A DNA stretch of 34,823 nucleotides from Rhodoferax sp. Its GTDB lineage: Bacteria; Pseudomonadota; Gammaproteobacteria; Burkholderiales; Burkholderiaceae_C. The notes under the pieces were generated by a model that was given only the letters and a program-made list of their open reading frames with translations, did not search any database and had not been told where the DNA came from. The position numbers and the translations under genes are program-made. This document shows, piece after piece, positions 8,742-25,208 of this stretch; positions within the stretch are counted from its first letter, which is position 1; each line of letters begins with the position of its first letter. The DNA lies in NCBI RefSeq assembly GCF_018063565.1, contig NZ_JAGPBB010000043.1, positions 1 through 34,823 on the forward strand, in the 5' to 3' direction.

Positions 8742-9219
8742 GGTTAATGACAGAAGGAAACAGTTCCAGCAGGAACGCCGTCATCAGCAGATAACGCAGG
8801 GCTTTGCCGACGGCCATATAGGCCAGACAAGGCCAGAACGGCAGCTTGAGCCAGCCCGCCACCGCGCACAGCGGATCGCCCACCAGGGGCAGCCAGGCCA
8901 GCAGGCAGGCTTTGGGGCCGAGCTTCTCCAGCCAGGCCAGGGCGCGCAGATGGTGGTCTGAATGGTGGTAGCGGTCCACCACCTTGTGCGACGCCAGCCC
9001 CATCCACCAGCTGACCGCGCCACCCAGGGTGTTGCCCGCTGTGGCCACCGCAATGGCACTCCAGAACAAATCCGGATTGAGTTTGACCAGGCCAAAGACG
9101 GCGGGTTCCGAGCCCAATGGCAGCAAGGTCGCCGAAATGAACGCCACCACAAACACCGTGCTCAGTCCGAATTTGGGCAGGGCAAGCGTTGAGAGAAGGA
9201 TTTCCAGCCAGGCGTCCAT
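8731..9219 (-). CDS. YqaA-like membrane protein (DedA/VTT superfamily)
   Basis: The chosen ATG at 9219 gives 162 residues; a TTG at 9264 would add 15. The protein is hydrophobic with about four membrane segments. Family marks are 'FISATLLPLGSEPAVFGLV', the glycine-rich 'ATAGNTLGGAVSWWMG' and 'LLAWLPLVGDPLCAVAGWLKLP', the pattern of the YqaA family of SNARE-associated/VTT proteins. DedA-superfamily proteins are membrane transporters or flippases linked to undecaprenyl-phosphate or lipid recycling, but the role of YqaA itself is not established. It converges with ychF. Confidence 0.87.
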   Translation of the reverse strand: MDAWLEILLSTLALPKFGLSTVFVVAFISATLLPLGSEPAVFGLVKLNPDLFWSAIAVATAGNTLGGAVSWWMGLASHKVVDRYHHSDHHLRALAWLEKLGPKACLLAWLPLVGDPLCAVAGWLKLPFWPCLAYMAVGKALRYLLMTAFLLELFPSVINLFS

Positions 9220-9306
9220 GGAGGCCGCAGTGTAGACAGTCGCGGCCAGGGCATGAAGCGGCAAGGTTGAGTTGCTGAAATTTTAAGCAGATAGAATGTG
9301 CGCAGC

Positions 9307-10355
<1,049 letters not shown>

Positions 10356-10359
<4 letters not shown>

Positions 10360-10592
10360 AACCGACACATATTGCTGACTGCGTGCGCAGCAATCTGGAA
10401 ATCTATTTGCGCGATCTGGGCAACAGCGAGCCGCACAGCATGTATGGCATGGTGGTGTCGGTGGTCGAAAAGCCGCTGCTTGAGCTGGTGATGCAGCGCA
10501 CCGACAACAACCAGTCCAAAGCCGCCCAGTGGCTGGGCCTCAACCGCAACACCTTGCGCAAGAAACTGCTCGACCACAAGCTGATTGACTGA
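10356..10592 (+). CDS. fis: DNA-binding protein Fis
   Basis: This 78-residue protein is slightly shorter than the 98-residue Escherichia coli Fis, as usual in betaproteobacteria. The C-terminal helix-turn-helix is strongly conserved ('[20 protein letters not shown]'). Fis is a nucleoid-associated protein that bends DNA and controls rRNA and growth-phase genes. Its ATG overlaps the dusB TGA (ATGA), so translation is coupled and the pair is one transcript. purH follows after 71 bases in the same direction. Confidence 0.97.
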
Positions 10593-10663
10593 AGGCTGGG
10601 GCAGCTTGTCTGCCGCCAGACCACCCTGTATTTCAAACCCATGTTTCGCTCCAATCCACCATC

Positions 10664-12259
10664 ATGAATGCACTCATCTCTGTCTCTGACAAAACCGGTA
10701 TTGTTGAATTTGCCCAGGCGTTGCACGCGCTCGGTGTCAAGCTGTTCTCCACCGGAGGTACCGCCAAACTGCTGGCTGAGAAGGGTCTGCCGGTGACCGA
10801 GGTGGCGCAACTGACCGGGTTTCCCGAGATGCTGGACGGACGGGTCAAGACGCTGCACCCTAAAGTTCATGCCGGCCTGCTGGCGCGCCGTGACCTGCCC
10901 GAGCACATGGCCTCACTCAAGGCCTATGCCATCGACACCATCGAGCTGCTGGTGGTCAACCTGTATCCGTTTGAGGCGACGGTCGCCAAGGCGGGCTGCA
11001 CGCTGGAGGACGCGATCGAAAACATCGACATTGGTGGCCCGGCCATGGTGCGCAGCGCGGCCAAGAACTGGCGTGATGTGGGGGTGCTGACCGACGCCTC
11101 GCAATACGCACAGGTGCTGGCGGAACTGGAAGGCAGCGGGGAACTCACGCTCAAGACCAAGTTTGCCCTCAGCGTGTCGGCCTTCAACCGCATCGCCCAG
11201 TACGACGCTGCCATCAGCAACTACCTGTCGGCCATTCAATTTGATGAGGCTGGCAACACCCCGGTGCCGGACCTGTTTCCGGCGCAGAGCAACAGCAATT
11301 TCATCAAACTGCAGGACCTGCGTTACGGCGAAAACCCGCACCAGAGCGCGGCGTTCTATCGTGACCTGTATCCGGCACCGGGTTCGCTGGTGACTGCCGA
11401 CCAGTTGCAGGGCAAAGAGCTCAGCTACAACAACATTGCCGATGCTGATGCGGCGTGGGAATGTGTGAAGAGTTTTGACGCCTCGGGTGGGGCGGCGTGT
11501 GTCATCGTCAAGCACGCCAACCCCTGTGGCGTGGCCGTGGGGGTGGATGCACTGCAGGCATACAGCAAGGCGTTCCAGACTGACCCGACGTCGGCTTTTG
11601 GCGGCATCATTGCCCTCAACACCACCCTGGACGAGCGCGCGGCGCTGCAAATATCCAAGCAGTTTGTCGAGGTGCTGATGGCGCCCGATTACACCCCCGA
11701 GGCTTTGGCCGTGTTCAAGAGCAAGGTCAATGTGCGGATTCTGAAAATCGCGCTGCCGCAGGGAGGTGCCAGCGCCTGGCAACAGGGCCGCAACGCCATG
11801 GATGTCAAACGGGTGGGTTCGGGCCTGTTGATGCAGACCGCCGACAACCACGAACTGGCGCTGGCTGACCTCAAGGTGGTGACACGGCTCGCCCCCACCG
11901 AGGCGCAGCTGCAGGACCTGCTGTTTGCCTGGAAGGTGGGCAAATACGTCAAGAGCAACGCCATTGTGTTCTGCAAAGACGGCATGACCATGGGTGTCGG
12001 GGCCGGGCAGATGAGTCGGCTGGACTCGGCCCGCATTGCCAGCATCAAGGCGCAGGCCGCCGGCTTGTCTCTGGCCGGTACCGCGGTGGCCAGTGATGCG
12101 TTTTTTCCGTTCCGTGACGGACTCGACGTGGTGGTTGATGCCGGTGCCAGCTGCGTCATCCAGCCCGGTGGCTCCATGCGCGACCAGGAGGTGATCGACG
12201 CCGCCAACGAACGTGGCGTGGCCATGGTGTTCAGCGGCGTGCGGCATTTCCGGCACTAG
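10664..12259 (+). CDS. purH: bifunctional AICAR transformylase/IMP cyclohydrolase
   Basis: The 531-residue product catalyses the last two steps of IMP synthesis. Residues 1-~190 form the methylglyoxal-synthase-like IMP cyclohydrolase domain ('[13 protein letters not shown]', '[13 protein letters not shown]', '[18 protein letters not shown]'). The rest is the AICAR formyltransferase domain, with [11 protein letters not shown], '[19 protein letters not shown]' and the terminal 'SGVRHFRH'. Length and both domains are complete. It lies 71 bases downstream of fis, an arrangement common in Burkholderiales. Confidence 0.98.
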   Translation: MNALISVSDKTGIVEFAQALHALGVKLFSTGGTAKLLAEKGLPVTEVAQLTGFPEMLDGRVKTLHPKVHAGLLARRDLPEHMASLKAYAIDTIELLVVNLYPFEATVAKAGCTLEDAIENIDIGGPAMVRSAAKNWRDVGVLTDASQYAQVLAELEGSGELTLKTKFALSVSAFNRIAQYDAAISNYLSAIQFDEAGNTPVPDLFPAQSNSNFIKLQDLRYGENPHQSAAFYRDLYPAPGSLVTADQLQGKELSYNNIADADAAWECVKSFDASGGAACVIVKHANPCGVAVGVDALQAYSKAFQTDPTSAFGGIIALNTTLDERAALQISKQFVEVLMAPDYTPEALAVFKSKVNVRILKIALPQGGASAWQQGRNAMDVKRVGSGLLMQTADNHELALADLKVVTRLAPTEAQLQDLLFAWKVGKYVKSNAIVFCKDGMTMGVGAGQMSRLDSARIASIKAQAAGLSLAGTAVASDAFFPFRDGLDVVVDAGASCVIQPGGSMRDQEVIDAANERGVAMVFSGVRHFRH

Positions 12260-12282
12260 CACCAAATTCATGCCAAAAGAGG

Positions 12283-12327
12283 TTCTAGCGCTTATCCAAT
12301 AAGCGTTAGAAGCTATGATTTTTAGCT
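12283..12327 (+). repeat. dispersed intergenic hairpin repeat, best-preserved copy
   Basis: TTCTAGCGCTTAT (12283-12295) pairs with ATAAGCGTTAGAA (12299-12311) in a 13-bp stem with a 3-base loop and one G-T pair. A second small inverted repeat follows: AGCTA (12311-12315) with TAGCT (12323-12327). It sits between the convergent ends of purH and the rhodanese gene, so it may also act as a bidirectional terminator. Confidence 0.65.
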
Positions 12328-12330
12328 AAA

Positions 12331-12726
12331 TCAGGGTTTCACCATGGGCCAGCCGCGCTGCGCCCACTGGCTCATGCCGCCCACCACATAGCTGGCATTG
12401 CTATACCCCATGGCTTGCAACTGCTCCACGATGCGGCTGGAGCGGTTTTGGGTGTTGCAGATCACCAGCAGCGGTTTGACGCCGGGTTTGGGCAGTTCAC
12501 CCAGCCGTTTGGAGATCTGCGCAATCGGCATCAGCACGGCACCTTTGGCCACGCCTGTGGCGTGTTCGCTGGGTTCGCGGATGTCTACCACCAACGCGCT
12601 GGATTGCTCGAGTGCGGTGCGTGCCGCTTCCAGTGTGACATTGGGGGCTGCCGCCCAGGCCAGACCCGGCAGGGTGAAGCACAGACTGCTGCACAGCAGT
12701 GTGGACAAAAAAGTGATGCGTTTCAT
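12331..12726 (-). CDS. exported rhodanese-domain protein
   Basis: The start at 12726 gives 131 residues beginning MKRITFLSTL, a classical signal peptide with likely cleavage after GLAWA (residues 21-25). The longer frame upstream lacks sense as a leader. The rhodanese domain runs from ~30 to 128, with LVVDIREPSEHATG and the active-site loop C90-NTQN-R95, and ends in VVGGMSQWAQRGWP. It should act on sulfane sulfur in the periplasm. It is 58 bases downstream of hemL on the same strand; no functional link with haem synthesis is evident. Confidence 0.92.
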   Translation of the reverse strand: MKRITFLSTLLCSSLCFTLPGLAWAAAPNVTLEAARTALEQSSALVVDIREPSEHATGVAKGAVLMPIAQISKRLGELPKPGVKPLLVICNTQNRSSRIVEQLQAMGYSNASYVVGGMSQWAQRGWPMVKP

Positions 12727-12784
12727 ACGGTTCAGTTTCAAGAGTATCGAGGTGCCAGGAGTCTGGCGCTTTATGGCAAAAGGG

Positions 12785-14101
12785 TTACGGCTGCTTGTGT
12801 GATAACAAGTCAAAGACCTCGGCTGCCGCGGACAGGGTTTGCACAATGTCATCATCGCTGTGTGCGGCGCTTACAAACCCGGCCTCATACAAGGCCGGCG
12901 CAATGTAGATCCCCCGCTCCAGCAGCCCGTGGAACAAGGTGTTGAAACGTTTGCTGTCGGTGGTCATCACGGTGGCATAGTTTTGTGGCAACTGTCCGAA
13001 CAGGAAGAAACCGAACATGCCACCTTCACAGTCGGCGCTGAACGGCACACCCTTGGCGGCAGCGGCTGCCTTGAGGCCGTCCACCAGGGTGCGCGTCTTG
13101 CGCGAGAGCATGTCAAAAAAACCGGGCTGCTGAATCTGCCGCAGGGTTTCGAGGCCACAGGCGGTGGCAATCGGATTGCCGCTCAGCGTGCCGGCCTGGT
13201 AGACCGGGCCGATCGGTGCCATCAGCTCCATCACTGCGCGTTTGCCGCCAAACGCAGCCAGCGGCATGCCACCGCCAATGACTTTGCCCATCACCGTCAG
13301 GTCGGGTTCAAAACCCGGGATGCTGCGGGCATAGACACTTTGCGCACCGCCGAGCGCCACCCGAAAACCGGTCATCACCTCATCGAAGACCAGCAGGGCA
13401 CCATATTCGGTGCACAGTTCACGGCAGCGTTTGACAAACGGCACACTGGCCCGCACAAAGTTCATGTTGCCGGCAATCGGCTCGATCATCAGACAGGCCA
13501 GCTCGCGCCCATGCAGCGCGAACGCTTCTTCCAACTGCTGCAGGTTGTTGTATTCCAGCACCAGCGTGTGTTGCACCACCTCGGGCGGCACACCCGCACT
13601 GGTGGCGTTGCCAAACGTGGCCAGGCCCGAGCCGGCCTTGACCAGCAAGGCGTCGGCGTGGCCGTGGTAACACCCCTCAAACTTGATCAGTTTGCTGCGC
13701 CCAGTGGCGCCGCGTGCCAGGCGGATGGTGCTCATGGCGGCCTCAGTGCCCGAGCTGACCAGTCGCACCATGTCCATGGAAGGCACCAGGCGCAGGATTT
13801 CTTCGGCCAGCTCCAGCTCGCGCTCGGTCGGCGCGCCAAAGGAAAAGCCATCCAGCGCTGCTTTTTGCACCGCCTCCAGCACCGCCGGGTGACCGTGGCC
13901 CAGAATCATCGGCCCCCAGGAGCCGATGTAGTCGATAAAACGCTGGTTGTTGGCGTCCCAGAAGTAGGCGCCGTGGGCGCGCTGCACAAAGCGCGGCGTG
14001 CCACCGACGGCCTTGAAGGCGCGTACCGGTGAATTGACGCCACCCGGAATGATGTGGCGGGCGCGTTCGAATAAGGCGAGGTTCTGGTCAGTATTTGGCA
14101 T
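12785..14101 (-). CDS. hemL: glutamate-1-semialdehyde 2,1-aminomutase
   Basis: The ATG at 14101 gives 438 residues ([14 protein letters not shown]); a TTG at 14125 is the alternative. This PLP enzyme converts glutamate-1-semialdehyde to 5-aminolevulinate in the C5 route of tetrapyrrole synthesis. Evidence includes '[21 protein letters not shown]', the cofactor-contacting [27 protein letters not shown], and the PLP lysine K273 in [18 protein letters not shown]. Class-III aminotransferase length is normal. It starts 20 bases after the stop of the ThiD-like gene, so the two are probably co-transcribed. Confidence 0.97.
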   Translation of the reverse strand: MPNTDQNLALFERARHIIPGGVNSPVRAFKAVGGTPRFVQRAHGAYFWDANNQRFIDYIGSWGPMILGHGHPAVLEAVQKAALDGFSFGAPTERELELAEEILRLVPSMDMVRLVSSGTEAAMSTIRLARGATGRSKLIKFEGCYHGHADALLVKAGSGLATFGNATSAGVPPEVVQHTLVLEYNNLQQLEEAFALHGRELACLMIEPIAGNMNFVRASVPFVKRCRELCTEYGALLVFDEVMTGFRVALGGAQSVYARSIPGFEPDLTVMGKVIGGGMPLAAFGGKRAVMELMAPIGPVYQAGTLSGNPIATACGLETLRQIQQPGFFDMLSRKTRTLVDGLKAAAAAKGVPFSADCEGGMFGFFLFGQLPQNYATVMTTDSKRFNTLFHGLLERGIYIAPALYEAGFVSAAHSDDDIVQTLSAAAEVFDLLSHKQP

Positions 14102-14121
14102 GGTGTCGGGTGGGTACGTGT

Positions 14122-15030
14122 TCAATCAGCTTGCAAAGCATCGGTGGGTGAGTCGGTCTGGGTGTCCATATCTGTTGCTGCGTCAGCCGGTTGCGCCCAG
14201 AACAGGCGGTCCGGCAGGGCATGCCCCATGCCCGGTCGAAAACCATCTTTCAGGCTGCCTTCCAGGTACTGCAGCGCTTCGGCAAACGCATCGGTCAGGC
14301 TGTAACGGTTGGCCATCAGCGCAGCAAAAGTGGCGGCCAGGGTGTCGCCAGCACCTACAAAGCTGCCCTCCAGGCGCTCAAAGCGAGCGCTGGCCAGCAG
14401 GGTCTGGGGTGAGGCCAGGCTGTTCTCGATACCGCGTTCACCCAGGTCGATACCGGTCACCAGCGTGTAGCTGGCGCCATGCGCGCCAGCCGCAATGGCG
14501 AGGTCGCGCGCCCCCGGAGGCCGATCGCCTTGCCAGGCGGGCAGCAGCCAGCGCCGCAGGGTACTGTAGTTGCCGATCAACACCGCCGTTTCGGGCATGA
14601 TCAGATCCACAAACGCTTCGTGGTAGGCGTCGATCGCATCGTTGCTCCACCACGACAGGTCGGGCATATGGGCAATCAGCGGCAGCTCGGCGTAGTCGGC
14701 CGCCACCGCTGCGACGACACCCAGGTTGTCTGGCGTACCGGCAAAACCGAGCTTGATGGCGTGCACCTCGACATCTTCCAGCACTGCACGCGCCTGCTCG
14801 GCCACCGCCTCATCATCGAGAGGATAAAAGTCAAAAATCTGCGCCGTATCCCGCGCCCAGGCCCCGGTCATGACGGGCAAGGCATGCACACCCACGCAGG
14901 CGCTGGCGATAAGGTCTGCCGCCTGGCCACCGGCTCCGCTGGGGTCACTGGCGTTGAAAGCCAGCACGCAGGCAGAAAAACCGGCTTCACCGGCGGCTGG
15001 CGGGGCGCTGGTCAGCGGGTCGGTGGGCAT
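14122..15030 (-). CDS. thiD: ThiD-like hydroxymethylpyrimidine (phosphate) kinase
   Basis: This 302-residue protein belongs to the ribokinase-like ThiD family, which phosphorylates hydroxymethylpyrimidine in thiamine synthesis. The N-terminal '[19 protein letters not shown]' corresponds to the substrate-binding SDxSGGAGIQAD motif. The C-terminal anion-hole and catalytic base motif appears as [19 protein letters not shown]. An acidic/polar tail follows the last helix. The variant motif ([15 protein letters not shown]) differs somewhat from canonical ThiD (GTGD). This branch is regularly found beside rubredoxin and hemL in Burkholderiales, so its true substrate could differ. It is divergent from the rubredoxin gene across 110 bases. 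Confidence 0.88.
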   Translation of the reverse strand: MPTDPLTSAPPAAGEAGFSACVLAFNASDPSGAGGQAADLIASACVGVHALPVMTGAWARDTAQIFDFYPLDDEAVAEQARAVLEDVEVHAIKLGFAGTPDNLGVVAAVAADYAELPLIAHMPDLSWWSNDAIDAYHEAFVDLIMPETAVLIGNYSTLRRWLLPAWQGDRPPGARDLAIAAGAHGASYTLVTGIDLGERGIENSLASPQTLLASARFERLEGSFVGAGDTLAATFAALMANRYSLTDAFAEALQYLEGSLKDGFRPGMGHALPDRLFWAQPADAATDMDTQTDSPTDALQAD

Positions 15031-15140
15031 GGCGGCGGCGAAAATTTCTTCAGGCAGAATATGATGGGTCTCAAGGGCTGTCGCTACCCGGTTGATAGCT
15101 GAATATTAATTTTGTATTCTATTGGAAGGCTTGTTTCACC

Positions 15141-15314
15141 GTGACCCCAACATCAACCTGGATGTGCCTGATCTGTGGCTGGATTTATGACGAGGCCGTG
15201 GGTTGCCCGGAGCACGGTGTACCCGCAGGAACACCGTGGCATGCCTTGCCGTTGAACTGGGCTTGTCCCGAGTGTGGCGCGCGCAAAGAGGACTTTGAGA
15301 TGGTGCAAATTTGA
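15141..15314 (+). CDS. rubredoxin
   Basis: A 57-residue frame from a GTG at 15141 (or from the in-frame ATG at 15162) reads WMCLICGWIYDEA, then ten residues with GVPAGTPW, then LNWACPECGARKEDF. The two CxxC pairs (CLIC and CPEC) are the four cysteine ligands of the single iron in rubredoxin. The spacing and the terminal KEDFEMV match the family. The GTG is favoured because residues such as the Trp before MCLIC are conserved and GGAAGG lies 11 bases upstream. Rubredoxin carries one electron to oxidases, reductases or alkane hydroxylases in the cytosol. Its position between thiD and pilG is a conserved betaproteobacterial neighbourhood. Confidence 0.95.
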   Translation: MTPTSTWMCLICGWIYDEAVGCPEHGVPAGTPWHALPLNWACPECGARKEDFEMVQI

Positions 15315-15410
15315 AACCAGGTGTGTCGGGTGTGTTTTAGCGGTGACGCAGGGCTGAAAAAGAGTTAACCTGTCACCCCTTGCAGGTGGTCATCTCAGGA
15401 GTAAACGCTG

Positions 15411-15812
15411 GTGAATACGAGGGCATCCAATTTGAAGATTCTCGTGATCGACGACAGTAACACGATACGGCGCAGCGCCGAGATTTTTCTCAAAGCCGGT
15501 CAACACGAGGTGATTTTGGCCGAAGACGGTTTTGATGCCCTGTCCAAAGTCAGCGACTTCAGCCCGGACCTGATTTTTTGCGACATTCTGATGCCCAGGC
15601 TTGACGGCTACCAGACCTGCGCCATCATCAAGCGCAATGCCCGTTTTTCTGCAGTGCCCATCGTCATGTTGTCGTCCAAGGACGGCGTGTTCGACAAGGC
15701 GCGCGGACGCATGGTGGGCGCACAGGACTATCTGACCAAGCCGTTCACCAAAGACCAGTTGCTCAAGGCGGTGGCGCAATATGGTGCTGCGCCCGGGGAG
15801 ACTGCGCCGTGA
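15411..15812 (+). CDS. pilG: twitching motility response regulator PilG
   Basis: This 133-residue receiver starts at GTG 15411, with AGGAG about ten bases upstream. The acidic pair is D14-D15, the phosphorylated Asp is D58 in FCDILMPRLDGYQTC, the switch Ser lies in MLSSKDG, and K110 sits in YLTKPF. PilG is the CheY-like output of the Chp system that promotes pilus extension and polarity in Pseudomonas. Its place as first gene of a pilG-H-I-J-chpA run defines it. It overlaps pilH by four bases. Confidence 0.95.
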   Translation: MNTRASNLKILVIDDSNTIRRSAEIFLKAGQHEVILAEDGFDALSKVSDFSPDLIFCDILMPRLDGYQTCAIIKRNARFSAVPIVMLSSKDGVFDKARGRMVGAQDYLTKPFTKDQLLKAVAQYGAAPGETAP

Positions 15813-16174
15813 CGATTCACAATGTGCTGGTGGTGGACGACTCGAAAACGGAGCTGCTGTACCTGTCCGATGTGCTCAAGCGCCACGGCTTGTCAGTGCG
15901 CACCGCCGAAGGGGCTGAAGAAGCGCTGAAGCGGCTAGCGGATGCCAAACCTGACCTGATCCTGATGGACGTGGTGATGCCCGGTCAGAATGGGTTCCAG
16001 CTGACCCGATCGATCAACCGGAACCCGTTGTATGCCCATATTCCGATCATTTTGTGTACCAGCAAAAACCAGGAGACCGATCGGGTATGGGGGCTGCGCC
16101 AGGGCGCACGCGGCTACATCACCAAGCCGGTCAATGCGGCTGAATTGATGGAAAAAATCAAGGCCCTTGAATAG
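15809..16174 (+). CDS. pilH: twitching motility response regulator PilH
   Basis: The 121-residue receiver starts at a GTG overlapping the pilG stop (GTGA). Key residues are D10-D11, phosphorylated D54 in LMDVVMPGQNGFQ, T/S in LCTSKNQETD, and K106 in YITKPVN. The QETDRVWGLRQGA segment after the switch residue is characteristic of PilH. It is the second CheY-like regulator, thought to favour retraction or to act as a phosphate sink opposing PilG. Confidence 0.95.
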   Translation: MTIHNVLVVDDSKTELLYLSDVLKRHGLSVRTAEGAEEALKRLADAKPDLILMDVVMPGQNGFQLTRSINRNPLYAHIPIILCTSKNQETDRVWGLRQGARGYITKPVNAAELMEKIKALE

Positions 16175-16187
16175 TCGACACGCCGCC

Positions 16188-16712
16188 ATGTCCAAACACC
16201 AAGCGCTACGTGATCTGCAAAACCGTTTGGCTGAGCGGCTGCAAACGGCGCGTCAGCAGTCCGCAGCACAGGCCTGGCTGGCAGTGGAGGCGGGTCAGGG
16301 GCGCTATCTGTTGCCCTTGCACCAGTCGGGCGAGATTTTTTCACCGCCCTCACTGTTGCGTGTACCCTACACCTCACGCTGGTTCATCGGCGTGGCAAAT
16401 TTGCGGGGCGTGCTGTATGGCGTGGTGGATCTGGCCGATTTTTTGGGGGTGTCGCTGGCACACGGTGAGGGGGTCAGCGGTGGGTCACGTGTGATCTCTC
16501 TCAACCCCGAACTGGCCGGCAACGTGGCGCTCAAGGTCGACGCACTGGTGGGTTTGCGCCGCCCCGATGCCTTTGTGCAGGTGCTTCCCGCAGCCGCAGG
16601 TTTGGCAGCTCATCTGGGGAGTCAATACCAGGATGTACAGGGGCAGCTGTGGCGGGCGCTCGACTTGCAGGCCTTGGCTCAATGGGCTGACTTTTTGAAC
16701 ATTGGCACTTGA
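16188..16712 (+). CDS. pilI: CheW-like adaptor PilI
   Basis: The ATG at 16188 gives 174 residues; a TTG at 16167 overlapping pilH is less likely. The protein is a CheW fold, with 'YLLPLHQSGEIFSPPSLLRVPYT', the 'WFIGVANLRGVLYGVVDLADFLG' core, and 'VALKVDALVGLRRPDAF'. It should tether the PilJ receptor to the ChpA kinase. Its stop is 21 bases from the pilJ start, consistent with one operon. Confidence 0.93.
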   Translation: MSKHQALRDLQNRLAERLQTARQQSAAQAWLAVEAGQGRYLLPLHQSGEIFSPPSLLRVPYTSRWFIGVANLRGVLYGVVDLADFLGVSLAHGEGVSGGSRVISLNPELAGNVALKVDALVGLRRPDAFVQVLPAAAGLAAHLGSQYQDVQGQLWRALDLQALAQWADFLNIGT

Positions 16713-16733
16713 TATTCTGATTGAGGTGAGCTT

Positions 16734-19016
16734 ATGTCCGTGGCAGATCAACTCCAGCGTACCTTGAAAAAGGACGCGCCAGACTCAGAGATTGACTCCG
16801 GTCTGAGCATCAGTGTGCCCGACGCATCGATGTTCCTGCCCGGCAGCGAGATCAATTCCGGTCACACCCAGTATGGGCCGCAAACCGTGTTGCCACCGCC
16901 TGGCGCGGCATTGCCGGAACCGGTGAGTGACCAGATCAGCCTGCCGCTGCTGGGTGCCCGTCCGGCGGCACAGCATCGGCGTGTCCTGTCCGCTGTGTTT
17001 TTGCTGGCGCTGCTGCTGCTGGCGTCGTTGACCTTCCTGGGACTGCGGCAAAGCGGCCAGGTGGCGCAGCAGCGGGATGCCGCAGCGGCTGGCCAGATGC
17101 AATCACAACGCCTGGCCAAAGCGGTGACGCAGGCGCTGGTCGGCAACGCCAAGTCATTTACCGAGGTCAGTGAAAGCAGTCAGGTGCTGGTCCGTTCGGT
17201 GCGTGGACTGCTTGACGGAGACGCCGAAAGCGGCCTGACAGCGGTCGATGCCGTGCCGCGGGCGCTGCTTGAGCCGGTGGAGCCGCTGGTGGGGCGGGCC
17301 GAAAAAAATGCCGCCAGTGTGCTGGCACAGAAAAAAGCCCTGACCCAGGCCGGTCCGGCGGCCCAGGCGATTTTGCGGCAAACCGCGCCCTTGATGGAGG
17401 CCGCGCAGAGCATCGCCACACTCAAGGCGCAGCATGGTGCGCCAGCCACCGAGGTCCTGGTGGCGGGTCAGCTGGCCACGCTGATACAGCGCATGGGTAA
17501 AACCAGTGCGGAGTTTCTGGGTCTGGACGGTGTCAGCCCGGAGGCAGTCGACACCTTGCGCAAAGACGTCGATACCATTGCCCTGCTGGCCGCGGCTTTG
17601 CTCGATGGTCGCGCGGATCTGGGTTTGACGGCATCGACCGACGTACAGGTGCGGGAGAAGCTGGTGGTGCTGATCAAGCTGTTTGAGGACAGCAAAGTGC
17701 AGTCCCAACTGCTTTTGGGCAGTCTGCCAGGTTTGACGGTGGCACGCGCCGCGCAGGTGGCCATCGTGGCCGACAGCGAGTCTGTGCGCCTGCGTCTGGA
17801 TGAGTTGCAGTTGGCGTTGAGCCGGCAAAGCGCGTGGAGCCCCGGTATCCTGGCGGTGTTGGTGCTGGCCCTTGCGTTGGTGCTGGCCAGTGTGGCAGCG
17901 CTGGCCTATGTGGTGTTGCTTGACAGTCGGCAGCGGCAGGCGCAGGCGGAAAGCCTGCAGACCGAAGCGCAGATTCGCGAGCAGGAGGCGCGTGCGCTGG
18001 AGCAGGAGGCGCGCCGGGTCAATGCTGCCAATCAGGCCGCCATCCTGCGCTTGATGAACGAGCTGCAACTGGTGGCCGAGGGAGACCTGACGCAGCAGGC
18101 CACGGTCACGGAAGACATCACCGGGGCCATTGCCGACTCGGTCAACTACACCGTCGAGGAACTGCGCTCTCTGGTGGGCAACGTGCAAAGTACCGTGGCC
18201 AAAGTGGCTCAGACCACCTCGGATGTGGATGAAACCTCGACCGAGCTGCTGGCGGCCTCCAACGAACAACTGCATGAGATCCGTGAAACCGGACGTTCGG
18301 TGGTGGATATGGCGGGGCGCATCAATCTGGTGTCCGGGCAGGCCCAGGAGTCAGCGGCGGTGGCGCGGCAGTCCTTGCAAGCGGCCGAAACCGGTTTGCA
18401 AGCGGTGCAAAGCGCCATTGGTGGCATGAATACCCTGCGTGACCAAATTCAGGACACAGCCAAAAGAATCAAACGGCTGGGCGAGTCGTCCCAGGAAATT
18501 GGTGAAATTACCGAACTGATTTCCGACATCACCGAGCAGACCAATGTGCTGGCGCTGAATGCCGCCATCCAGGCGGCTTCAGCCGGTGAGGCCGGACGCG
18601 GCTTTTCAGTGGTGGCCGAAGAGGTACAGCGGCTGGCCGAGCGATCTGCCGACGCCACACGTCAAATTGGCGCACTGGTCAAGGCGATCCAGACCGACAC
18701 CCAGGACGCGGTCGGTGCCATGGAGCGATCCACTCATGGGGTGGTTGAAGGTGCCAAGCTGTCAGACAACGCCGGCGCGGCGCTGAGCGAGATTGATCAG
18801 GTGTCGCGCCGTCTGGCCGACCTGATTGCACAGATTTCGGCGTCTACCTTGCAGGAAGCCAATCTGGCCAATGAACTGGCCGACAACATCCAGCACATTT
18901 TTGCGGTCACTGAACAGACCGGTGAGGGCACCCGGTCAACCGCCAGCCAGGTGCGTGAGCTCTCCAAAATGGCCGAAGAATTGCGCCAGTCGGTGGCGCG
19001 TTTTCGCATCGCCTGA
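16734..19016 (+). CDS. pilJ: methyl-accepting chemotaxis receptor PilJ
   Basis: This 760-residue receptor has an unusually long cytoplasmic N-terminus (about 80 residues, Pro/Ser rich). It has a first membrane segment at ~83-103, a helical periplasmic sensor domain ~104-370, a second membrane segment ~372-396, a HAMP-like linker, and the signalling coiled coil. The conserved kinase-contact hairpin tip is near residue 605 (TNVLALNAAIQAASAGEAGRG, then FSVVAEEVQRLAERS). In Pseudomonas PilJ senses surface contact or pilin state and drives ChpA. No typical C-terminal methyltransferase-tether pentapeptide is seen; the protein ends SVARFRIA. Confidence 0.95.
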   Translation: MSVADQLQRTLKKDAPDSEIDSGLSISVPDASMFLPGSEINSGHTQYGPQTVLPPPGAALPEPVSDQISLPLLGARPAAQHRRVLSAVFLLALLLLASLTFLGLRQSGQVAQQRDAAAAGQMQSQRLAKAVTQALVGNAKSFTEVSESSQVLVRSVRGLLDGDAESGLTAVDAVPRALLEPVEPLVGRAEKNAASVLAQKKALTQAGPAAQAILRQTAPLMEAAQSIATLKAQHGAPATEVLVAGQLATLIQRMGKTSAEFLGLDGVSPEAVDTLRKDVDTIALLAAALLDGRADLGLTASTDVQVREKLVVLIKLFEDSKVQSQLLLGSLPGLTVARAAQVAIVADSESVRLRLDELQLALSRQSAWSPGILAVLVLALALVLASVAALAYVVLLDSRQRQAQAESLQTEAQIREQEARALEQEARRVNAANQAAILRLMNELQLVAEGDLTQQATVTEDITGAIADSVNYTVEELRSLVGNVQSTVAKVAQTTSDVDETSTELLAASNEQLHEIRETGRSVVDMAGRINLVSGQAQESAAVARQSLQAAETGLQAVQSAIGGMNTLRDQIQDTAKRIKRLGESSQEIGEITELISDITEQTNVLALNAAIQAASAGEAGRGFSVVAEEVQRLAERSADATRQIGALVKAIQTDTQDAVGAMERSTHGVVEGAKLSDNAGAALSEIDQVSRRLADLIAQISASTLQEANLANELADNIQHIFAVTEQTGEGTRSTASQVRELSKMAEELRQSVARFRIA

Positions 19017-19053
19017 GTTTGGTGGTGATGCCCAACCCATGACGGACTGACCC

Positions 19054-25152
<6,099 letters not shown>

Positions 25153-25156
25153 ACGG

Positions 25157-25192
25157 GCTCTAGCGCATACGGCAGTAAGTGTTATTGCTCTT
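25157..25192 (+). repeat. copy of the dispersed intergenic repeat (degenerate)
   Basis: The segment begins GCTCTAGCGCATAC and continues with AGTAAGTGTTATTGCTCTTA. It aligns with the 12283-12327 copy (CTAGCGC.TA, then A.TAAG.GTTA). It starts four bases after the chpA stop. Confidence 0.5.
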
Positions 25193-25208
25193 AAATTAGG
25201 TAATAATT

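Noticed and set aside
10913-12271. Minus-strand 452-codon frame opposite purH
   Set aside because: It is the antisense of a fully conserved bifunctional enzyme and has no start signals or domains.
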